64,000 nucleotides of DNA from Aeromicrobium sp. Leaf350 (GCF_916858655.1 NZ_CAKASL010000003.1:434001-498000), one strand, 5' to 3'. Positions 24,903 to 34,202 are shown, counted from the first letter of the stretch. A program made the numbers and translations. Notes: a model not told the origin generated them from the sequence alone.

Positions 24903-25508
24903 TCAGTGGCCGCCGGACTCGCCGTGCTCGCCGGAGCGCTCCATGGCGTCCGCACCGGACTCCTTGAGGTTCTCGGCCGGGTCGCCGGTCGGCGGCAGCG
25001 CCACGTCGGCGTAGATCGCGTTGCGGGCGACGGACGGGATCTTGATCTCGAGGTCGCCGGCGTCGGCGAACGTGAGGGTCAGCGTGTAGTACAGCCCGAT
25101 CGTGTCGATGCCGAAGGTCGTGTAGACCTTGCTGCCGAGCCGCTGGGTGCTGTCGTCGGCCAGGCCGAGCGTGCGGGCCTCGCCGGGGGCGATCACGAGG
25201 TCCTCGGTGTCGGTGCTGACGAGCTGGAGCTCGATGCCGGCGCTGCTGACGAGCGAGACCGCCGTCAGGCGCTGGTCGGTGTCGGTCGTGTTGATGAGGG
25301 TGGCCGAGAGCGTGGCGCTGCCGTTCTCGCCCGTGACGAGCAGGCCGTTGAGCACCTGGACGTCGGCGGCGCGGTCGTCGGCGCCGATGCTGGCCTGGTA
25401 CTGCTGGTTCGTCTGTGCGTTGAAGCTGGTGCCGCAGGCACCGACGGTCAGGACGAGCGCGGCGACGGCGGTCGCGGCGAGGGTTCGACGGTGGCGGGCG
25501 AGACGCAC
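24903..25508 (-). CDS. Lipoprotein of unknown function
   Basis: A 201-residue lipoprotein. Basic start MRLARHRR, a hydrophobic stretch and lipobox TVGAC put the lipidated Cys at residue 25. The mature part looks like one beta-sandwich: GSATLSATLINTTDTDQRLTAVSLVSSAG is what a copper-chaperone or DUF461-like (PCu_A-like) fold shows, but the usual Met/His copper ligands are not obvious in it. The tail is rich in Gly, His and Glu (ERSGEHGESGGH). GTG 25508 is chosen because it begins the signal peptide with an AAAGG leader. It diverges from carD across a 174-bp gap. Confidence 0.75.
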   Translation of the reverse strand: MRLARHRRTLAATAVAALVLTVGACGTSFNAQTNQQYQASIGADDRAADVQVLNGLLVTGENGSATLSATLINTTDTDQRLTAVSLVSSAGIELQLVSTDTEDLVIAPGEARTLGLADDSTQRLGSKVYTTFGIDTIGLYYTLTLTFADAGDLEIKIPSVARNAIYADVALPPTGDPAENLKESGADAMERSGEHGESGGH

Positions 25509-25682
25509 GGCGAGGGCCTTTCGCGGGGGGCGGGCAACGGGGCCGATCCTAGCGAAGTCAGGTGACCGACGAGCCACCGAGTGCCGTCGTCGCACGCTCG
25601 CAGGCGTCCGGCATGAAAAACGGCCAAGAACGGCCTGAGCGCGCCGTGGTAAAGTGGGTTCTCTAGGAAAGGTGCTTCCTCC

Positions 25683-26168
25683 ATGACTTTTACGGTCGGC
25701 GAAACGGTTGTCTATCCCAATCACGGGGCGGCAGTCATCGAAGACATCGAGACCCGAAAGATCAAGGGAGAGGACCGCGACTACCTGGTTCTGCGCATCA
25801 TCGCGCAGAACGACCTGGTCGTCCGCGTCCCCGCCTGCAACCTCGACCTCGTCGGTGTGCGTGACGTGGTCGATGCCGACGGTCTCGAGAAGGTCTTCAG
25901 CGTCCTGCGTGCGGAGCACGTCGAGGAGCCGACCAACTGGTCGCGTCGCTACAAGGCGAACCTGGAGAAGCTGCACTCCGGTGACGTCATGAAGGTCTCG
26001 GAGGTCGTCCGCGACCTCTGGCGCCGCGGCAACGACCGCGGTCTCTCGGCCGGCGAGAAGCGCATGCTCGCCAAGGCGCGTCAGATCCTGGTCTCCGAGC
26101 TCGCGCTCGCCGAGAACACCAACGAGGACAAGGCCGAGGCCCGCCTCGACGAGGTCCTCGCCAGCTGA
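25683..26168 (+). CDS. carD: CarD family transcriptional regulator
   Basis: A 161-residue CarD protein that binds RNA polymerase beta through its N-terminal Tudor-like domain and stabilises open promoter complexes, notably at rRNA genes. The N-terminus [23 protein letters not shown] is nearly invariant in actinobacteria; the helical DNA-binding part includes [56 protein letters not shown] 25683 follows an AGGAAAGG leader, with a TAAAGT -10-like box at 25650-25655. The gap 25509-25682 must also carry the lipoprotein promoter. Confidence 0.97.
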   Translation: MTFTVGETVVYPNHGAAVIEDIETRKIKGEDRDYLVLRIIAQNDLVVRVPACNLDLVGVRDVVDADGLEKVFSVLRAEHVEEPTNWSRRYKANLEKLHSGDVMKVSEVVRDLWRRGNDRGLSAGEKRMLAKARQILVSELALAENTNEDKAEARLDEVLAS

Positions 26169-26184
26169 TCTCGCACCAACAGCA

Positions 26185-26219
26185 CTCGACCACCGCGCGG
26201 TTCGCCGCCGGTGGTCGAG
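26185..26219. terminator. Two-way terminator hairpin between carD and ispF
   Basis: CTCGACCACCG (26185-26195) and CGGTGGTCGAG (26209-26219) form a perfect 11-bp stem between the convergent stops of carD and ispF. Confidence 0.8.
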
Positions 26220-26246
26220 CTCGTTGTGGGGGTGCCGCAGCGCGTG

Positions 26247-26714
26247 TCAGGCGTCGAGCAGCAGGGCGGTCGCGATCGCCGCGACGCCCTCGCCGCGGCC
26301 CGTGAGCCCGAGGCCGTCCGTCGTGGTGCCCGACACGCTCACCGGGGCTCCGATCGCGGCGCCCAGCACCTCCTGCGACTCCGCGCGGCGCGTGCCGACG
26401 CGAGGCGTGTTGCCGATGACCTGCACCGCCACGTTGGCAATCTCGAAGCCCGCGTCGCGGACGCGAGCAGCGGCCTCGGTCAGGAACTCGACCCCGGAGG
26501 CGCCGGCACGGCGGGGGTCGTCGACTCCGAACACCGAGCCGATGTCGCCCAGCGCGGCGGCGCTCAGCAGGGCGTCGACCATCGCGTGGGCCGCGCAGTC
26601 GCCGTCCGAGTGCCCGTCGAGACCCTGGACGGCGTCCGGCCAGAGGAGCCCTGCGACCCACAGGGGACGCCCGTCGACGAGCCGGTGCACGTCGGTGCCG
26701 ATGCCGGTTCTCAT
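26247..26714 (-). CDS. ispF: 2-C-methyl-D-erythritol 2,4-cyclodiphosphate synthase
   Basis: A 155-residue IspF of the MEP isoprenoid pathway. Metal ligands are in GTDVHRL (D8, H10) and the family motif [20 protein letters not shown] holds the third ligand; the CMP-binding stretch is near [14 protein letters not shown], and [19 protein letters not shown] is the C-terminal signature. ATG 26714 is the usual [10 protein letters not shown] start; a second ATG four codons earlier is possible. In many actinobacteria the order is carD-ispD-ispF on one strand; here ispD is absent and ispF points the other way. Confidence 0.95.
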   Translation of the reverse strand: MRTGIGTDVHRLVDGRPLWVAGLLWPDAVQGLDGHSDGDCAAHAMVDALLSAAALGDIGSVFGVDDPRRAGASGVEFLTEAAARVRDAGFEIANVAVQVIGNTPRVGTRRAESQEVLGAAIGAPVSVSGTTTDGLGLTGRGEGVAAIATALLLDA

Positions 26715-26789
26715 GTCGTCGATCATGCCGCACGACGCCCCCGCGTCACGGTGGAAGGGGCAGGGTCCCAGGGCCGATAGGCTGGGGCC

Positions 26790-28196
26790 GTGACTGTGCG
26801 GCTCTATGACTCCGTCAGCCGGGAGACGACCGACCTCGTGCCGGTGGTCCCCGGCCGCGTGGGCATCTACCACTGCGGCCTCACGGTGCAGGGCCCGCCG
26901 CACCTGGGCCACATCCGCAAGGAGGTCGTCTTCGACGTCCTGCGACGGTGGCTCGAGCGCGCCGGCTACGAGGTCACGATCGTCGCCAACGTCACCGACA
27001 TCGACGACAAGATCATCGCGAAGGGCGCCGAGCAGGGCCGTCCCTGGTACGCCGTGGCCTACGAGAACGAGCGAGCCCTCCATGCCGCGTACGAGGTGCT
27101 GGGCTGCACGCCCCCCACGTACGAGCCGCGCGCCACGGGCCACGTGCCCGAGATGATCGAGATGATGCAGACGCTCATCGAGCGCGGTCACGCCTACCCG
27201 GCCGACGACGGCTCCGGCGACGTCTACTTCGACGTGCGTTCCTGGCCCGCCTACGGCGAGCTCAGCAACCAGAAGGTCGACGACATGCAGGCGGCCGAGG
27301 ACGCGCCGCCGGAGGGCAAGCGCGACGCCCGCGACTTCGCGCTCTGGAAGGGCCACAAGGAGGGCGACCCCGAGTCGGCCTCGTGGCCAACGCCGTGGGG
27401 CCGCGGCCGACCCGGCTGGCACCTGGAGTGCTCCGCGATGGCGGCCAAGTACCTCGGCCACGAGTTCGACATCCACGGCGGCGGCCTCGACCTGCGCTTC
27501 CCGCACCACGAGAACGAGCTCGCGCAGTCCACGGCGGCCGGCCAGGCCTTCGCCCGACGGTGGATGCACAACGCGATGCTGAACCTCGGCGGCGCCAAGA
27601 TGTCCAAGAGCGTCGGCAACACCCTCGCGGTCAGCGAGGTCGTGAAGCGCTTCCCCGCCATCGCGGTGCGCTACTACCTGCTCGCGGCCCACTACCGCTC
27701 GATCATCGAGTACTCCGAGGAGGCGCTCGGCGAGACGGCCGTCGCCTTCGAGCGCATCGCGGGATTCGTCACGCGCGCCGCGGAGCTGGTTGGCCCGGGC
27801 GAGCCGGGCGAGGTGCCGGCCGACTTCGCGGCAGCGATGGACGACGACCTGTCCGTGCCCGCGGCGCTGGCGGTGCTGAACGGTGTCGTCACCCGCGGCA
27901 ACGGCCAGCTCGCGACCGGCGGACCTGAGCTCGTCACCACGCTCGCCCAGGTGCGAGGCATGCTGGACGTGCTGGGGGTCGACCCCTTGTCGCCGGTGTG
28001 GAGCGGACGGCAGGACCCTTCCGGGGCCGGCTCCGCGCTCGACAGCCTGGTGGGCGACCTGCTCGAGCAGCGCGCGACCGCGCGCGCCGACAAGGACTTC
28101 GCGGCGGCCGATCGTGTGCGCGACCAGCTCACGGCCGCCGGAATCGAGATCGAGGACACGCCGCACGGTCCGCGGTGGTCCGTGAAGGGACTCTGA
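26790..28196 (+). CDS. cysS: Cysteinyl-tRNA synthetase
   Basis: A 468-residue class I aminoacyl-tRNA synthetase. The zinc/active-site region reads [21 protein letters not shown], containing HLGH in place of HIGH, and the conserved TDIDDKI follows. Further zinc ligands are in GWHLECSAM and [18 protein letters not shown], and the KMSKS loop is present as AKMSKSVGN. The C-terminal DALR-like region ends in [23 protein letters not shown] 26790 is the start; ispF is divergent. The end overlaps rlmB by one base (TGATG), so the two are cotranscribed. Confidence 0.96.
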   Translation: MTVRLYDSVSRETTDLVPVVPGRVGIYHCGLTVQGPPHLGHIRKEVVFDVLRRWLERAGYEVTIVANVTDIDDKIIAKGAEQGRPWYAVAYENERALHAAYEVLGCTPPTYEPRATGHVPEMIEMMQTLIERGHAYPADDGSGDVYFDVRSWPAYGELSNQKVDDMQAAEDAPPEGKRDARDFALWKGHKEGDPESASWPTPWGRGRPGWHLECSAMAAKYLGHEFDIHGGGLDLRFPHHENELAQSTAAGQAFARRWMHNAMLNLGGAKMSKSVGNTLAVSEVVKRFPAIAVRYYLLAAHYRSIIEYSEEALGETAVAFERIAGFVTRAAELVGPGEPGEVPADFAAAMDDDLSVPAALAVLNGVVTRGNGQLATGGPELVTTLAQVRGMLDVLGVDPLSPVWSGRQDPSGAGSALDSLVGDLLEQRATARADKDFAAADRVRDQLTAAGIEIEDTPHGPRWSVKGL

Positions 28197-29140
28197 TGCC
28201 AGGGAACAGCCAGCGCCGAGGGGCGATCAAGAAGTCCGGCAAGGGCAACCCCACCGCCGGGTCCGGCGGCCGTCGCCGCCAGGGGCTCGAGGGCAAGGGG
28301 CCGACGCCGCGCGCGGAGGAGCGTCCCAACCACAAGGCCTACAAGATGGCCCGCGCCGCCGACAAGCGTCAGGCCGCCCGGCCGAAGCGCAAGGGCAGCG
28401 ACGGCGGTCCCGAGTGGGTCGCCGGCCGCAACCCGGTGGTCGAGCTGCTGCGCGCCAAGGTGCCCGTGGCCGGGCTCTACATCGGTGAGGGCATCGAGCG
28501 CGACGAGCGCCTGCGCGAGATCTTCCGCCTCTCGTCGGAGCACCACGTCCCGATGCTCGAGATCTCCCGCAACGAGCTCGACCGGCTGACGGGCGGGGCC
28601 GTGCACCAGGGGATCGCCGCCAAGCTCAACGCCTACGACTACGCGCACCCCGACGACCTGATCGATCTGGCCGCCGAGCGCGGCGAGGACCCGCTCATCC
28701 TCGTGCTCGACGGCGTCACCGACCCGCGCAACCTGGGAGCGGTGGTGCGCTCCGCCTCCGGCTTCGGCGCCCACGGCGTCGTCATCCCCGAGCGTCGCTC
28801 GGCCCAGATGACGGCCTCGGCCTGGAAGACCTCCGCCGGCGCTGCCGCGCGCGTGCGCGTGGCGCGGGCGACCAACCTGACGCGCCAGATCAAGGCGTAC
28901 CAGGAGGCCGGACTCATGGTCATCGGCCTGGCCGCCGACGGCGACGTGTCGCTGCCCGACCTCGAGCTCTCCGACGGACCGCTCGTCGTCGTGATCGGCA
29001 GCGAGGGCAAGGGCATCTCGCGACTCGTCGCGGAGAACTGCGACCAGCTCGTGAGCATCCCGATGGCCTCGGACCTGGAGTCCCTCAACGCGGGTGTCGC
29101 CGCGGGCATCGCCCTCTACGCCGTCTCGCAGCAGCGCTGA
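28196..29140 (+). CDS. rlmB: 23S rRNA (guanosine-2'-O)-methyltransferase RlmB (SpoU/TrmH family)
   Basis: A 314-residue SPOUT methyltransferase. The first 75 residues are a Lys/Arg/Gly-rich disordered tail, common in actinobacterial members. [17 protein letters not shown] begins the substrate-binding domain, with [17 protein letters not shown]. The SpoU domain follows: motif 1 [20 protein letters not shown], motif 2 [12 protein letters not shown], motif 3 [27 protein letters not shown] 28196 overlaps the cysS stop. It methylates a ribose of 23S rRNA (G2251 by E. coli numbering). Confidence 0.93.
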   Translation: MPGNSQRRGAIKKSGKGNPTAGSGGRRRQGLEGKGPTPRAEERPNHKAYKMARAADKRQAARPKRKGSDGGPEWVAGRNPVVELLRAKVPVAGLYIGEGIERDERLREIFRLSSEHHVPMLEISRNELDRLTGGAVHQGIAAKLNAYDYAHPDDLIDLAAERGEDPLILVLDGVTDPRNLGAVVRSASGFGAHGVVIPERRSAQMTASAWKTSAGAAARVRVARATNLTRQIKAYQEAGLMVIGLAADGDVSLPDLELSDGPLVVVIGSEGKGISRLVAENCDQLVSIPMASDLESLNAGVAAGIALYAVSQQR

Positions 29141-29184
29141 TCCGTCGGCGCGCGGCTTCGGTCGCGCGCCCGCAGGATGGGTGC

Positions 29185-29664
29185 ATGACCTGGTTCGAGA
29201 CGAGCAGGACCTCCGAGGCCGTCGTGACGGCCGACCGCGCCGACGTGTGGGCGGCGCTCGTCGATCCCTCGGCGATCGCGGAGATGACTCCGCTCGTCGA
29301 GCGGATCGAGGCCGACGGTGACCACTGGCGCTGGCAGCTGCAGAACGTGCCCGGCCTGGGGGTCAGCATCGCTCCGGCGTTCACCGTGCGGCTCGAGACC
29401 GACGAGCCCGACCGGATCGCGTTCGTGCACGACCCGCCCGAGGGCGAGCGGGAACGGGCCGGTGTGGAGGGCATCTACCTGCTGAGCGAGGTCGAGCAGG
29501 GGACACGACTGAAGATCGACCTGACCGTGCGGGTCGACCTGCCGCTGCCGCGGCTCACCAAACCAGCGGTCACGACCTCGATGCAGGGCGTGCTCGCCTC
29601 GATGGGCAAAGGCTTCTCGAGCGCGCTGCTCCGCCGCCTCGGAGCGGAGCAGCTCGACGTCTGA
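29185..29664 (+). CDS. SRPBCC family protein
   Basis: A 159-residue START/Bet v1-like (SRPBCC) lipid-binding fold. The N-terminus WFETSRTSEAVVTADRADVWAALVDPSAIAEMTPLVERIEADG is the typical first strand and helix pair; a C-terminal long helix VTTSMQGVLASMGKGFSSALLRRLG closes the pocket. It resembles the DUF1997/polyketide-cyclase-like subgroup. It starts 44 bp after rlmB, perhaps as a separate transcript. No specific ligand can be assigned. Confidence 0.82.
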   Translation: MTWFETSRTSEAVVTADRADVWAALVDPSAIAEMTPLVERIEADGDHWRWQLQNVPGLGVSIAPAFTVRLETDEPDRIAFVHDPPEGERERAGVEGIYLLSEVEQGTRLKIDLTVRVDLPLPRLTKPAVTTSMQGVLASMGKGFSSALLRRLGAEQLDV

Positions 29665-29675
29665 CTAGATGGAAT

Positions 29676-29690
29676 TGACAATCGTTCTCA
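29676..29690 (+). promoter_or_regulatory. Zur-box-like operator upstream of aztD
   Basis: TGACAATCGTTCTCA resembles the actinobacterial Zur box (TGA-AATCATTTTCA type) with the outer TGA/TCA symmetry kept. It lies 13 bp before the aztD start, where a zinc-bound repressor would block the promoter or RNA polymerase. Confidence 0.6.
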
Positions 29691-29702
29691 GGAAGTGATG
29701 GG

Positions 29703-30956
29703 GTGACGCCCATGATCCTTCCTGCTTGCTCCCTTCTCCTGCGACGCCGCCACGCGGCCGTGCTCGGTGCCGTGGCACTGGGCCTGGCCGCCTGTGGAAC
29801 CGAGACCGACGCCGACGACGACACGGCAGCCACCGCGGCCGAGCCGGTCGAGGTCGACCACGCCGAGCCCCGTCTCGTCGTCGCGTACCCCGACCACGTC
29901 GAGTTCTTCGACGCGACCACGATCGAGTCGCTCGGCACCGTCGAGACCGACTCGGCCGTCTACGTGCAGACCGCCGCCGACGGTCGTCACGTCTTCACGC
30001 TGGCCCACCAGGACGAGAAGATCGGCCTGGTCGACTCCGGCACCTGGACCGAGGCGCACGGCGACCACGGCCACTCCTTCACGCTCGACCCGAGCAGCAC
30101 GGCCCTCGACCTGGACGGCCTCTCGTACCACGCGGTCAGCGACGACGAGCGCAGCGTCATCTGGTTCGACGACCTCGGGGCGTTCGGCGTGCTCGACCAC
30201 GACGAGCTCGAGGGAGGCACGATCGAGCCGCAGATGTTCGAGGTCGGCGAGCCGCACCACGGCGTCGCCGTGCCGACCGCCGACGGCGGATTCCTCGCCT
30301 CGGTCTCGGCCGACGGTGAGGCCACCGGCGTCGCCGTGCTCGACGCCACGGGCGCCGAGACCAACCGGTTCGAGACCTGCCCCGGTCTGCACGGCGAGAG
30401 CCACGTCGGTGAGACGGGCTACGCCTTCGGCTGTGGCACCGGCATCCTCGTCGTCGACGGGGGCCAGGCGACCTCGATCCCCTCGCCCGTCGAGGGCGCC
30501 GGCACGGGCACCCTCGCGTCCGACCACGAGAGCACGATCGTCGCGGGCGCGCTGTCGGCCGAGGACCGTCCGGAGCTCGGCTCGCAGCTCGCGCTCTACG
30601 ACACGGCGACCGGCGCGTCGCGCGCCGTCGAGCTCGGTGCGCCGTTCAGCAACCTCGTGGTGAGCGAGGGGCGTGCGATCGTCGTCGGCACCGACGGCGC
30701 GCTGCGCGTGGTCGACCTGGCGAGCGGCGAGGTGACCACGGTGCCCGCGATCGCCGAGTGGGAGAAGACCGACGACTGGCAGGAGCCGCGTCCGTACCTC
30801 GCGGTGGCCGGCGACACGGTGTGGATCACCGACCCGCAGGCGGGAGCCATCCACACGCTCGACCTCGCGACCAGTGCGCTCGAGACCACCGAGGTCGAGG
30901 GTGGGCCCGGCCGTCTGGTGGTCGTGAACGCCGACCACGCAGGCCACAGCCACTGA
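29703..30956 (+). CDS. aztD: AztD-type periplasmic zinc chaperone, lipoprotein
   Basis: A 417-residue secreted protein. Lipobox GLAAC with Cys near residue 31. It is a beta-propeller-like chain of short repeats and carries the AztD histidine pattern: DSGTWTEAHGDHGHSF (about residue 115), GEPHHGVAVPTADGG, RFETCPGLHGESHVGE and FGCGTGILVVDGG, with two conserved cysteines, and a tail ending DHAGHSH. AztD binds zinc and hands it to the AztABC/ZnuA-type importer. GTG 29703 is used; ATG 29712 is nearly as good. No transporter genes are next to it, which is the usual case for lone actinobacterial AztD genes. Confidence 0.8.
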   Translation: MTPMILPACSLLLRRRHAAVLGAVALGLAACGTETDADDDTAATAAEPVEVDHAEPRLVVAYPDHVEFFDATTIESLGTVETDSAVYVQTAADGRHVFTLAHQDEKIGLVDSGTWTEAHGDHGHSFTLDPSSTALDLDGLSYHAVSDDERSVIWFDDLGAFGVLDHDELEGGTIEPQMFEVGEPHHGVAVPTADGGFLASVSADGEATGVAVLDATGAETNRFETCPGLHGESHVGETGYAFGCGTGILVVDGGQATSIPSPVEGAGTGTLASDHESTIVAGALSAEDRPELGSQLALYDTATGASRAVELGAPFSNLVVSEGRAIVVGTDGALRVVDLASGEVTTVPAIAEWEKTDDWQEPRPYLAVAGDTVWITDPQAGAIHTLDLATSALETTEVEGGPGRLVVVNADHAGHSH

Positions 30957-30968
30957 CCGCGGCGCCCC

Positions 30969-31005
30969 GACCGGGTGCTGGGGCTCAGGTCCCCAGCACC
31001 CGGTC
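30969..31005. terminator. Two-way terminator hairpin containing the end of the lactone oxidase gene
   Basis: GACCGGGTGCTGGGG (30969-30983) pairs perfectly with CCCCAGCACCCGGTC (30991-31005) around a 7-base loop. The loop contains the stop codon of the minus-strand oxidase, and one arm encodes its last residues. Confidence 0.85.
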
Positions 31006-32289
31006 GAGGTAGGGATTGGTGAACAGCCGTCGCGGGTCGGTCTCCTCGCGGATCGCGAGGAAGTCGTCGAAGCGCGGGTAGCGCTCGCGGAAGTACTCGG
31101 ATCCGAGGGTATGCATCTTCCCCCAGTGGGGGCGGCCCTCGTGGGCCGTGAAGACGTCCTGGGCGGCGGCGAAGTAGGCGGTCGGATCCGTGCGGTGGTA
31201 CTGGTGCACCGCGACGTAGGCGTTGTCGCGCTCGAAGCCGGTCGACATCCACACGTCGTCGGCCCCCGTGAAGCGCACCTCGATCGGGAACGACACCAGC
31301 TCGTGGCGGGCCGCGAACCACGCCTGCAGCTCCGCGATCACCGCGGGCAGGGCCGCGCGCGGCACGGCGAACTCGGACTCGCGGAATCGGACCCGACGGG
31401 GCGAGACGAAGACGTCGTAGGAGTCCGACACGTACGTGCGGGCGCCGAGCATCGAGCCCGACACGGAGTTGATCCGGGGGATCACCGAGGGTCGGCGGGC
31501 GGCGACGCGCTGCACACGCTCGTAGACGGTGTTCGAGAGCAGCTCGTCGTCCCACCAGTGGCGCAGGCGGCTGAGCGGCCGCGGCTCCGTGCCGGAGGGC
31601 ACCCGGCTGTTGCGCTTGAGCAGGGCCTTCTCGGTGTGCGGGAACCAGTAGAACTCGGCGTGGTCGTAGTCGTCGGCCAGCTCGTCGAGGCGGCCGACCA
31701 GGTCGGGCAGCTCCGCGGGCTCCTCGCGCGCCTCCAGGAGGAAGGCCGGCACGCAGCGGAGCGTCACCTCGGTGACGATGCCGAGGGCACCGAGACCGAC
31801 CGGCACGGCGCGGGCCCACGCGTGGTCGGGGCCGATCTCGAGCACCTCGCCGTCACCCGTCACGAGCTGCAGGGCCTCGACTGCCGCGGCGATGCCGTGC
31901 AGGCGTCCGCCGGTGCCGTGAGTGCCGGTGGAGATCGCGCCGGCGACCGACTGCGGGTCGACGTCGCCGAGGTTGGGCAGGGCCAGTCCGAGCGCCTTCA
32001 GGAGGGGGTTGAGCTCGTGCAGCGAGATCCCGGCCTGCACGCGCACGAGCCCCGTGGTGGTGTCGTGGTCGAGCACCCGATTCATGCGGGACAGGCTGAG
32101 GCTGATGCCCTCGGTCGCGGCGATGGACGTGAACGAGTGGCCGGCTCCGTGGGCCTTGATCGTGACCTTCTCGCGCGCGGCACGGGCGACGAGGGCCTGC
32201 ACGTCCGCGGTCGAGGCGGGGTGCTCCAGCGCCACGGGGGAGGTGCGGACGTTGCCGGCCCAGTTGCTCCAGGTGGTCGAGGTCGTCAT
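30985..32289 (-). CDS. FAD-binding D-arabinono-1,4-lactone/L-gulonolactone oxidase family protein
   Basis: A 434-residue VAO-family flavoenzyme. The FAD-binding domain holds IKAHGAGHSFTSIA (about residues 43-56), GLALPNLGDVDPQSVAGAISTGTHGTG (the pyrophosphate-binding part) and GLGALGIVTEVTLRC. The C-terminal ALO domain includes the final HWGKMHT plus DPRRLFTNPYLDRVL. Related enzymes oxidise sugar lactones or alditols. In the covalent-FAD motif the position before AGHSF is Gly, so FAD attachment may be non-covalent. ATG 32289 overlaps the stop of the gene upstream by 4 bp (ATGA), so they form an operon. Confidence 0.88.
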   Translation of the reverse strand: MTTSTTWSNWAGNVRTSPVALEHPASTADVQALVARAAREKVTIKAHGAGHSFTSIAATEGISLSLSRMNRVLDHDTTTGLVRVQAGISLHELNPLLKALGLALPNLGDVDPQSVAGAISTGTHGTGGRLHGIAAAVEALQLVTGDGEVLEIGPDHAWARAVPVGLGALGIVTEVTLRCVPAFLLEAREEPAELPDLVGRLDELADDYDHAEFYWFPHTEKALLKRNSRVPSGTEPRPLSRLRHWWDDELLSNTVYERVQRVAARRPSVIPRINSVSGSMLGARTYVSDSYDVFVSPRRVRFRESEFAVPRAALPAVIAELQAWFAARHELVSFPIEVRFTGADDVWMSTGFERDNAYVAVHQYHRTDPTAYFAAAQDVFTAHEGRPHWGKMHTLGSEYFRERYPRFDDFLAIREETDPRRLFTNPYLDRVLGT

Positions 32290-33443
32290 CCGAAGTTCTT
32301 CCCCTCGCCGCGGTAGGTCGGGTGGGTCTCGACGTCGCCCTCGCCCACCACGTGCACGGCGTCGAAGCGCTCGCACATCTCGCCCGCCTTCGCGTGGCGG
32401 AACAGGACGCGGTCGCCGGGGCGGAGCTGCCGGGCGGCCTTGCCCGTGACGGGGGTCTGGACCTCTCCGGTGCCCTCCGTGCCGACGAGTGACAGGCCCT
32501 CGGGGTGGACCGGCGTCGGCACGCGGGAGTCGCCGGCCGGCCCCGACGCGACGTAGCCGCCGCTGAAGCACGTCGCGATGCCGCGGGCGGGCCGCCGCAC
32601 GACGTCGAGGGCGAAGAACGCGGCGGGTCGCGACTCGAAGGCTTCGTACCCGTCGAAGAGCGTGGGACAGAACATCCCGGATCCGGCCGTGAGCTCGGTG
32701 ATGGCGGGGTCGGCGCCGGTGACCTCGAGGCTTCCCGTGCCGCCGGCGTTGACGACCCGGAGGTCGGCCACGGCGCCCACGGCCTCGACGACCTCGGAGC
32801 GGCGCTCCAACAGCTCGGCGGCCGACCGCTTCTTCACGAGGCGCACGGCGGCGGAGCTGTCGGGCAGGCCCGCGATCTGGGCGTCGTAGAACATGAGTCC
32901 GGCGAGGTCGAAGCCAGGTCGCCGGGAGATCGCCTCGGCCAGGCGCCGCGCCTGCTTGGCGCTGTGCACGGGGGAGCGGCGGACGCCGAGGTGCACCGGG
33001 CCGACCTTCAGCGAGGCGTCGACGTCGAGGCAGACCTTCACGGTCGGGTGCCGCAGCCCGAGGACGCCGTCGATCGCGTCGAGGGAGTCCAGGGAGTCGA
33101 CCATGACCGTGATCGCGTCCAGGCGGTGCTGCTCGGCGGCGAGGTCGCGCAGTGCCGGTGCGTTCACGGTGGGGTATGCAAGCAGGATGTCGTCGTGCCC
33201 GAGGTCCGCGAGCCAGACGCTCTCGGCCAGCGAGTACGTCATCAGGCCCCGGAACGCGGGGTCGGTGAGCGCCCGGTCGATGACGGATCGGACGCGCACG
33301 GACTTCGTCGCGACGCGGATCGGCACGCCGTCGGCGCGCCGGGCGAGGTCCGCCAGGTTCGCGTCGAGCGCGATGCCGTCGAGCAGGGCCAGCGGCGCGG
33401 GCAGGTCGCGCGTCGCGTCGAGAAGATGGGCGGCGTCGGTCAC
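32286..33443 (-). CDS. Amino acid aldolase/deaminase (alanine-racemase-fold, D-threonine-aldolase-like)
   Basis: A 385-residue PLP enzyme of fold type III. IRVATKSVRVRSVIDRAL places the PLP lysine near residue 47, and GLMTYSLAESVWLADLGHDDILLAYPT, KVCLDVDASLKVG and VVNAGGTGSLEVTG follow the D-threonine aldolase/D-serine dehydratase pattern. The C-terminal beta domain has GDRVLFRHAKAGEMCERFDAVHVVGEG with likely metal ligands His and Cys. It lies first in a two-gene operon with the lactone oxidase; in other actinobacteria this pair is also found together, but the joint pathway is unclear. Confidence 0.85.
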   Translation of the reverse strand: MTDAAHLLDATRDLPAPLALLDGIALDANLADLARRADGVPIRVATKSVRVRSVIDRALTDPAFRGLMTYSLAESVWLADLGHDDILLAYPTVNAPALRDLAAEQHRLDAITVMVDSLDSLDAIDGVLGLRHPTVKVCLDVDASLKVGPVHLGVRRSPVHSAKQARRLAEAISRRPGFDLAGLMFYDAQIAGLPDSSAAVRLVKKRSAAELLERRSEVVEAVGAVADLRVVNAGGTGSLEVTGADPAITELTAGSGMFCPTLFDGYEAFESRPAAFFALDVVRRPARGIATCFSGGYVASGPAGDSRVPTPVHPEGLSLVGTEGTGEVQTPVTGKAARQLRPGDRVLFRHAKAGEMCERFDAVHVVGEGDVETHPTYRGEGKNFG

Positions 33444-33492
33444 GGCCTCAGTATGCCCACGACTACGATGTCGTACGCGGCTTCCGCCGTAC

Positions 33493-33568
33493 GCCCCTGT
33501 AGCTCAGTTGGTAGAGCGCTTCTCTTGTAAAGAAGATGTCGCGGGTTCGACTCCTGTCGGGGGCTCCA
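33493..33568 (+). tRNA. tRNA-Thr (anticodon UGU)
   Basis: A 76-base cloverleaf with encoded CCA. The acceptor GCCCCTG pairs with CGGGGGC, the D arm is GCTC-AGTTGGTA-GAGC, the anticodon stem CTTCT/AGAAG encloses loop CTTGTAA (anticodon TGT), and the T arm GCGGG-TTCGACT-CCTGT is normal. It lies between the amino-acid aldolase gene and the broken GAF-ANTAR gene, with no sign of an integrated element. Confidence 0.97.
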
Positions 33569-33572
33569 TCAC

Positions 33573-34202
33573 TCAGCCGTCGGTCTGGCGGATCGACCCG
33601 AGCACGACGTCCGGGTCGACGCGGGCCTCGGCGATCTGGCGAGCGATGTCGATCAGCTTGCGGTTGGCGGCCTGCGAGGTGCGTGCGAGCACGGCGAAGG
33701 CCTCGTCGGCCGACACGCCGTAGCGCTGCATCAGGATGGCCTCGGCCTGGCCGATGACGGTGCGGTTCACGACGGCCGTCTCGAGGCCGTCCTTGCTCTG
33801 GGCGGCCTCCATCGCCACCGCGATGTGGGCGGCAAGCGCCTGCGCCTCGGGCACGCCGGAGGGGTCGAAGGCGCCGGCGACGGACGAGTAGAGGTTCAGC
33901 GAGCCGCGGAGGCGGTCGGTGACGAGCGGAAGGCTCAGGACGCCGCGGATCCCGAGCTCGCGCTGCACGGTCGGCGTCCACTGGGGCCAGCGCTCGTCGC
34001 GGCTGAGGTCGGTGCTCGCGGTCAGCTCGACGTCGGCGACGGCCTGGAGGCACGGCCCGGAGGTGGTCTCGTACTGGCGTGCTCGCAGCCGGGCGTGGTC
34101 TCCAGGGCGATCGCGACGGCGAGGTCGAGCGTTGCCTGGAGGCCCTTCTCGGCACTCATCAATCGGGAGAACTCAGCAAATCGCTGCACTGCGTCGAGCA
34201 TG
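33573..34202 (-). pseudogene. GAF and ANTAR domain regulator, disrupted
   Basis: On the minus strand, ATG 34202 begins MLDAVQRFAEFSRLMSAEKG and a first GAF helix ending LETTPGCEHAS, but that frame stops about 60 codons in. The rest of the GAF domain resumes in another frame (ARQYETTSGPCLQAVADVEL) and continues through LGIRGVLSLPLVTDRLRGSLNLYSS. It ends in an intact ANTAR RNA-binding domain (NRTVIGQAEAILMQRYGVSADEAFAVLARTSQAANRKLIDIARQI). About 30 residues normally between the two GAF parts are missing, so an internal out-of-frame deletion is likely. A GTG or ATG restart at 33968 could yield only the C-terminal 131 residues. Confidence 0.72.

Noticed and set aside
33493..33568. tRNA-Thr as an attachment site of a genomic island
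   Set aside because: No partial duplicate of the tRNA 3' end and no integrase were seen nearby.
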